In this document: piece after piece, positions 7,132-8,871 of the stretch
How the letters are laid out: each line of letters opens with the position of its first letter
Position numbering within the stretch: position 1 is the stretch's first letter
Assembly (NCBI GenBank): GCA_005881495.1
Contig: VBHI01000030.1
Location: 1 to 8,871 of the forward strand
Direction of reading: 5' to 3'
Length of the DNA: 8,871 nucleotides
From: Chloroflexota bacterium
Lineage (GTDB): Bacteria > Chloroflexota > Ktedonobacteria > Ktedonobacterales > Ktedonobacteraceae
The notes under the pieces: generated by a model
Databases searched by the model: none
Told to the model about the DNA's origin: nothing
The model's input: the letters and a program-made list of their open reading frames with translations, nothing else
Program-made: the position numbers and the translations under genes

Positions 7132-7437
7132 AGTTGATCTCCTCTTCTGAGTAAAGGTGTGATTACGTCTCCTTCTTGAAGGTTTCGTTCACCACGTTGA
7201 TGCGGTTTGCTTGTCCATCGGAACATCGCAGCGGATGTGAACCAATTTGTCACGCCTCCGCGCGAGCTTTGGGTCTCCCCCCATGGGGAACGGCCCGACT
7301 TTCGCGAAGCCGGACCTGATCTTCTCCTTTCTCCGTTGCTCATCTGGCGGAAACGGTCAGACGTCAGCGTGACTTCAGGCCCTCCGATGTTGTTTCCAGA
7401 GGCTCTCGCTTCCGCAACAGTCGTGGCCGAAGCAGCC
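7132..7437. other. Leader of the cargo operon with no recognisable gene
   Basis: This lies between the cupin tail and the alcohol dehydrogenase. On the minus strand a second Shine-Dalgarno-like AGAAGGAGA occurs near 7170, followed by GTAATC and not by a start codon, possibly a scar of a lost gene start. Minus-strand frames here are Arg/Ser-rich and resemble no family I know. No clear promoter was found. Confidence 0.35.
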
Positions 7438-7560
7438 TTACGTGCGGTACTGTTCGGCGCTTTCCTGTTCCATCCAGTCGACGACCTTGCCGAGGAGCTG
7501 TTCCTGAATGGCGATATGTGTCATGGCCGTAGTTGCCGTAGCACCGTACCTATCTGGTGG
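7438..7560 (-). pseudogene. C-terminal tail of a cupin ((R)-mandelonitrile lyase-like) gene
   Basis: Minus-strand codons from 7560 read [20 protein letters not shown], then [14 protein letters not shown] and EQYRT, ending at TAA 7438-7440. This matches the end of cupin proteins annotated as (R)-mandelonitrile lyase or carboxymuconolactone decarboxylase/cupin, whose typical tail is [21 protein letters not shown]...[15 protein letters not shown]. An in-frame TAA at 7564-7566 and loss of similarity upstream show that the metal-binding cupin core is missing. Such cupin genes often sit beside SDR, aldo-keto reductase and zinc dehydrogenase genes, so the cargo was probably a longer operon that lost its front end. 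Recognition is from memory of the family. Confidence 0.6.
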
Positions 7561-8006
7561 TAATTATAGACGCGCCTTCACACAGGATGGTAGAAGAATT
7601 AGCGCAAATGATTGTCTGATTCTGCAAATCTTCCCGATGGATGATGGAGAAACCAGAGAAGAGGTTCCGATGCAGTTTGGCATCAGCTCCATCACGCCAG
7701 GCCGAGGAGAGTGTGTTGCATGCATCCTCGTTCTCTCTGTCGTTCTGTCTCACGGTGCTCGTCTCTCAGCAAGCTGGGCTGACAGCGATGATCAGACCAA
7801 ATGCAGCGCTTTTGATGCGGTAGGCGAGGGCGCGAGCAGTGTATTTCCACCATGGAATGGTGATACCCCAGATGGGGAGCGGTTTCTCCAGCGTCTTGCT
7901 GGTCGATTCCTCTGTTTGGCACCAAAAACCGTCGAACATTCGCGCTATTTACTACCTCTCTCGAATCGATCTCGCCCGTCTTCCCGCGTGGACGGGTTCT
8001 GGGAAA
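7561..8006. other. Cargo region without a firm gene
   Basis: After the cupin break point the sequence falls to moderate GC and shows no gene I recognise on either strand. Plus-strand frames lack ribosome binding sites and family resemblance. The one minus-strand frame with protein-like composition is listed separately (7766-7939). Confidence 0.35.
7766..7939 (-). CDS. Possible 57-residue small protein
   Basis: ATG 7939 opens a 57-codon frame, stop TCA (plus strand) at 7766-7768. It contains LEKPLPIWGITIPWWKYTAR followed by a hydrophobic end, AAFGLIIAVSPAC, which could be a short membrane-associated helix. Upstream GAGAGG is about 13 nt away, too far for a good site. I recognise no family. 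It may be a fragment of a decayed gene or chance. Confidence 0.2.
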   Translation of the reverse strand: MFDGFWCQTEESTSKTLEKPLPIWGITIPWWKYTARALAYRIKSAAFGLIIAVSPAC

Positions 8007-8011
8007 GCACG
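8007..8011. repeat. Target site duplication GCACG, left copy
   Basis: This 5-bp direct repeat borders the nested 292-bp element; its partner is at 8304-8308. The length matches the duplication around the larger element. Confidence 0.85.
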
Positions 8012-8303
8012 TGGTAAATTGGCCGAAGGTTCGGACAAATCAGTCCCAATAATCGGAAATCAGGCCGAATCTTCGGACAAACCAGAAACCATGGAGCTCA
8101 TAGCGCCCCCGAAGCGGACTGTACTCAGCCAGTAGATGAAAATCTGTAATACATCTTTTCTCTTGAAAAGTACCCTACTCTTCTCTAATAAGTCAGATTG
8201 TGGAAATCATGTCCGAACCTTCACCCACGAAAAATTTGGGCGAATATTCGGACACACAGGCTATCCACGCTCACTTTTGTCCGAACTTTCAGCCAATTTA
8301 CCA
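8012..8303. mobile_element. Nested 292-bp MITE-like element, same family of tips as the host transposon
   Basis: It begins TGGTAAATTGGC and ends GCCAATTTACCA, with GCACG on both sides. The left end carries GGCCGAAGGTTCGGACAAAT at 8021-8040 and a second copy (GGCCGAATCTTCGGACAAAC, 8063-8082) with a degenerate repeat between them, giving about 20-22 bp periodicity as in the larger element. The right end has the inverted counterpart at 8272-8294, a further copy at 8204-8226, and one oppositely oriented copy at 8238-8260. There is no coding capacity. It is best explained as a deletion derivative or MITE of an IS21-like element whose transposase recognises TTCGGACA-type motifs. Confidence 0.85.
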
Positions 8304-8308
8304 GCACG
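8304..8308. repeat. Target site duplication GCACG, right copy
   Basis: Direct repeat partner of 8007-8011, directly after the AATTTACCA end of the 292-bp element. Confidence 0.85.
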
Positions 8309-8387
8309 AGATGAGCTCTCTTCTTCCCACCGAATTTACAATTTCCTCGCACAACCATCCGCTTCTGAAGGGGTTTTCCAGGTTATC

Positions 8388-8466
8388 AATAGTTGAGCTG
8401 CTCATGCTTCACGCTGATTGCTCACTCTTGGCCCTAAAACCTGCTCACTTCTCACGCTATTTACCA
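8388..8466 (-). repeat. Right terminal inverted repeat with three internal motifs
   Basis: Read on the minus strand it mirrors the left end. AGAAGTGAGCAG is at 8441-8452, AAGAGTGAGCAA at 8418-8429 and the diverged AAGCATGAGCAG at 8398-8409, with the same 23- and 20-bp spacing. Confidence 0.85.
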
Positions 8467-8471
8467 ACAGG
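8467..8471. repeat. Target site duplication ACAGG, right copy
   Basis: Partner of 4870-4874, immediately outside TATTTACCA. Confidence 0.9.
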
Positions 8472-8871
8472 CTCAGAAACGAGAAGATCTCACTATAGCG
8501 ATCTCCAATATGAACCCGGCGCACGCCTTCGGGCGGCGATCCCAGCGCTTGGACACTGCGTTCCCAGACCGGCGATTCTCGTTCGCGCTGCAGACGGTGC
8601 TGCTTCGTTTCCTTCGGGGGAGCAGGCTGACGCAAAAAGGGGTCCTGGTGCGCGATGCCAAGCACCTGACGGCTGTTCGGCACGACGGCCAGAACCGTTT
8701 GCAGCAAAAAACCCTGATGCGAGCCATTGCCAATCGGTCCCAATCCGCTGGTCTTGGGGTGGGACTGATAGTCGATTTCCGTGGTATCTTGGATCAGCAG
8801 CACCTCTCGTTGCTCACGACAGTCCTGCCGCGTCGCCTCCACATGCGGTCGGATCAGTTCTTCCTAGCTGA
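8467..8871 (-). pseudogene. IS4-family transposase, N-terminal half (interrupted; 5' end beyond window)
   Basis: From a GTG at 8842 the frame reads VLLIQDTTEIDYQSHPKTSG, then GLGPIGNG and LLQTVLAVVPNSRQVLG, to GDRYSEIFSFLSL. The Asp in QDTTE and the Asp in GDRYSEIF correspond to the first two catalytic residues of IS4/Tn5-type DDE transposases. The frame runs off into the inserted element at 8466. After the target duplication it joins in frame to CREMQCDF at 4868 downward. Upstream of the GTG the frame continues EELIRPH-like and then meets TAG at 8864-8866, although homologous proteins have more N-terminal sequence, so the gene may already have carried a nonsense or frameshift change. The second DDE motif has Glu (SEIF) where Asp is common (xDIF). 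Confidence 0.88.

Larger units (their letters stand above)
4875..8466. mobile_element. 3,592-bp gene-carrying non-autonomous transposon, IS21-like ends
   Basis: The element begins TGGTAAATA and ends TATTTACCA, is flanked by ACAGG on both sides, and interrupts an IS4-family transposase gene. Its ends are inverted repeats of about 79 bp (63 of 79 positions identical in my ungapped hand alignment), each carrying three GTGAGCA-type motifs. TG...CA termini, a 5-bp duplication and multiple end motifs fit IS21-family elements; Tn7-, Tn552- or Mu-like relatives are alternatives. No IstA/IstB, TnsA/B/C or other transposase frame is present. The cargo is an SDR gene, a zinc alcohol dehydrogenase gene, a cupin gene tail and a nested 292-bp element. 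It is therefore likely moved in trans by a related full-length element. Boundaries are firm; family assignment is inference. Confidence 0.88.

Noticed and set aside
6097..7137. A long plus-strand open frame (346 codons) opposite the alcohol dehydrogenase gene.
   Set aside because: It is rich in Arg, His, Ala and Val with no family resemblance and mirrors a GC-rich gene with clear MDR motifs and a good ribosome binding site, so it is an antisense shadow.
7558..7954. A possible third element: TGGTAATTATAG at the cupin break point and a minus-strand TAGTAAATAGCGCGA at 7940-7954 that resembles the large element's right tip (13 of 15).
   Set aside because: The two tips align only with gaps, no flanking direct repeat is present, no GTGAGCA or TTCGGACA motifs follow, and the missing cupin sequence does not resume beyond 7954.
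7508..8017. Plus-strand open frames across the region between the cupin tail and the nested element.
   Set aside because: No ribosome binding site or recognisable domain; one ends inside the tip of the 292-bp element, so it cannot be an ancestral gene as read.
8136..8396. Short plus-strand frame and its overlaps in the right end of the element.
   Set aside because: They run through the inverted repeats of two mobile elements, so the open frames reflect repeat sequence.

Overview
The window looks like an accessory region of a bacterial chromosome rich in insertion sequences. Protein style (a GntR/FadR regulator beside a sugar-acid dehydratase, an IS4-type transposase, an Eco57I-like restriction fragment) and moderate GC would fit a Chloroflexota of the Ktedonobacteria type. 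That assignment is inference from familiarity with such proteins, not a computed result.

Left part (1-3040): a catabolic locus. A GntR/FadR-family repressor (minus strand, running off the left edge) is divergent from an enolase-superfamily acid-sugar dehydratase and a U32-peptidase-like TIM-barrel protein. A FadR-type operator palindrome overlaps the annotated start of the regulator. The locus ends in the C-terminal stub of a short-chain dehydrogenase (SDR). Together these read as an inducible sugar-acid pathway whose last gene has been broken.

Middle (3041-4045): an orphan N-terminal module of an Eco57I-like restriction-modification protein (minus strand), then a 123-bp MITE-like element with perfect 21-bp inverted ends and a CTAC direct repeat.

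Right part (4046-8871): an IS4-family transposase gene (minus strand) is split in two. Its N-terminal half lies at 8467-8871 and its C-terminal half at 4046-4874. Between them is a 3,592-bp element (4875-8466) that starts TGGTAAATA, ends TATTTACCA and is flanked by a 5-bp duplication, ACAGG. Removing the element and one ACAGG restores the transposase frame exactly. The ends are about 79-bp imperfect inverted repeats, each with three GTGAGCA-type motifs spaced 23 and 20 bp, an architecture like IS21-family (or Tn7/Mu-like) ends. No transposase is encoded inside. The cargo is a GC-rich pair, an SDR and a zinc alcohol dehydrogenase, plus the tail of a cupin gene. It therefore appears to be a gene-carrying non-autonomous transposon mobilised in trans.

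A second, 292-bp non-autonomous element (8012-8303) sits inside the first. It has the same TGGTAAAT tip, its own 5-bp duplication (GCACG), and a different repeated motif (TTCGGACA). The two nested elements suggest one family of cut-and-paste or replicative elements whose end-binding motifs have diverged. The insertion order can be read off: the IS4 element came first, then the cargo element entered it; the 292-bp element later inserted into the cargo element, before or after that element's own transposition.
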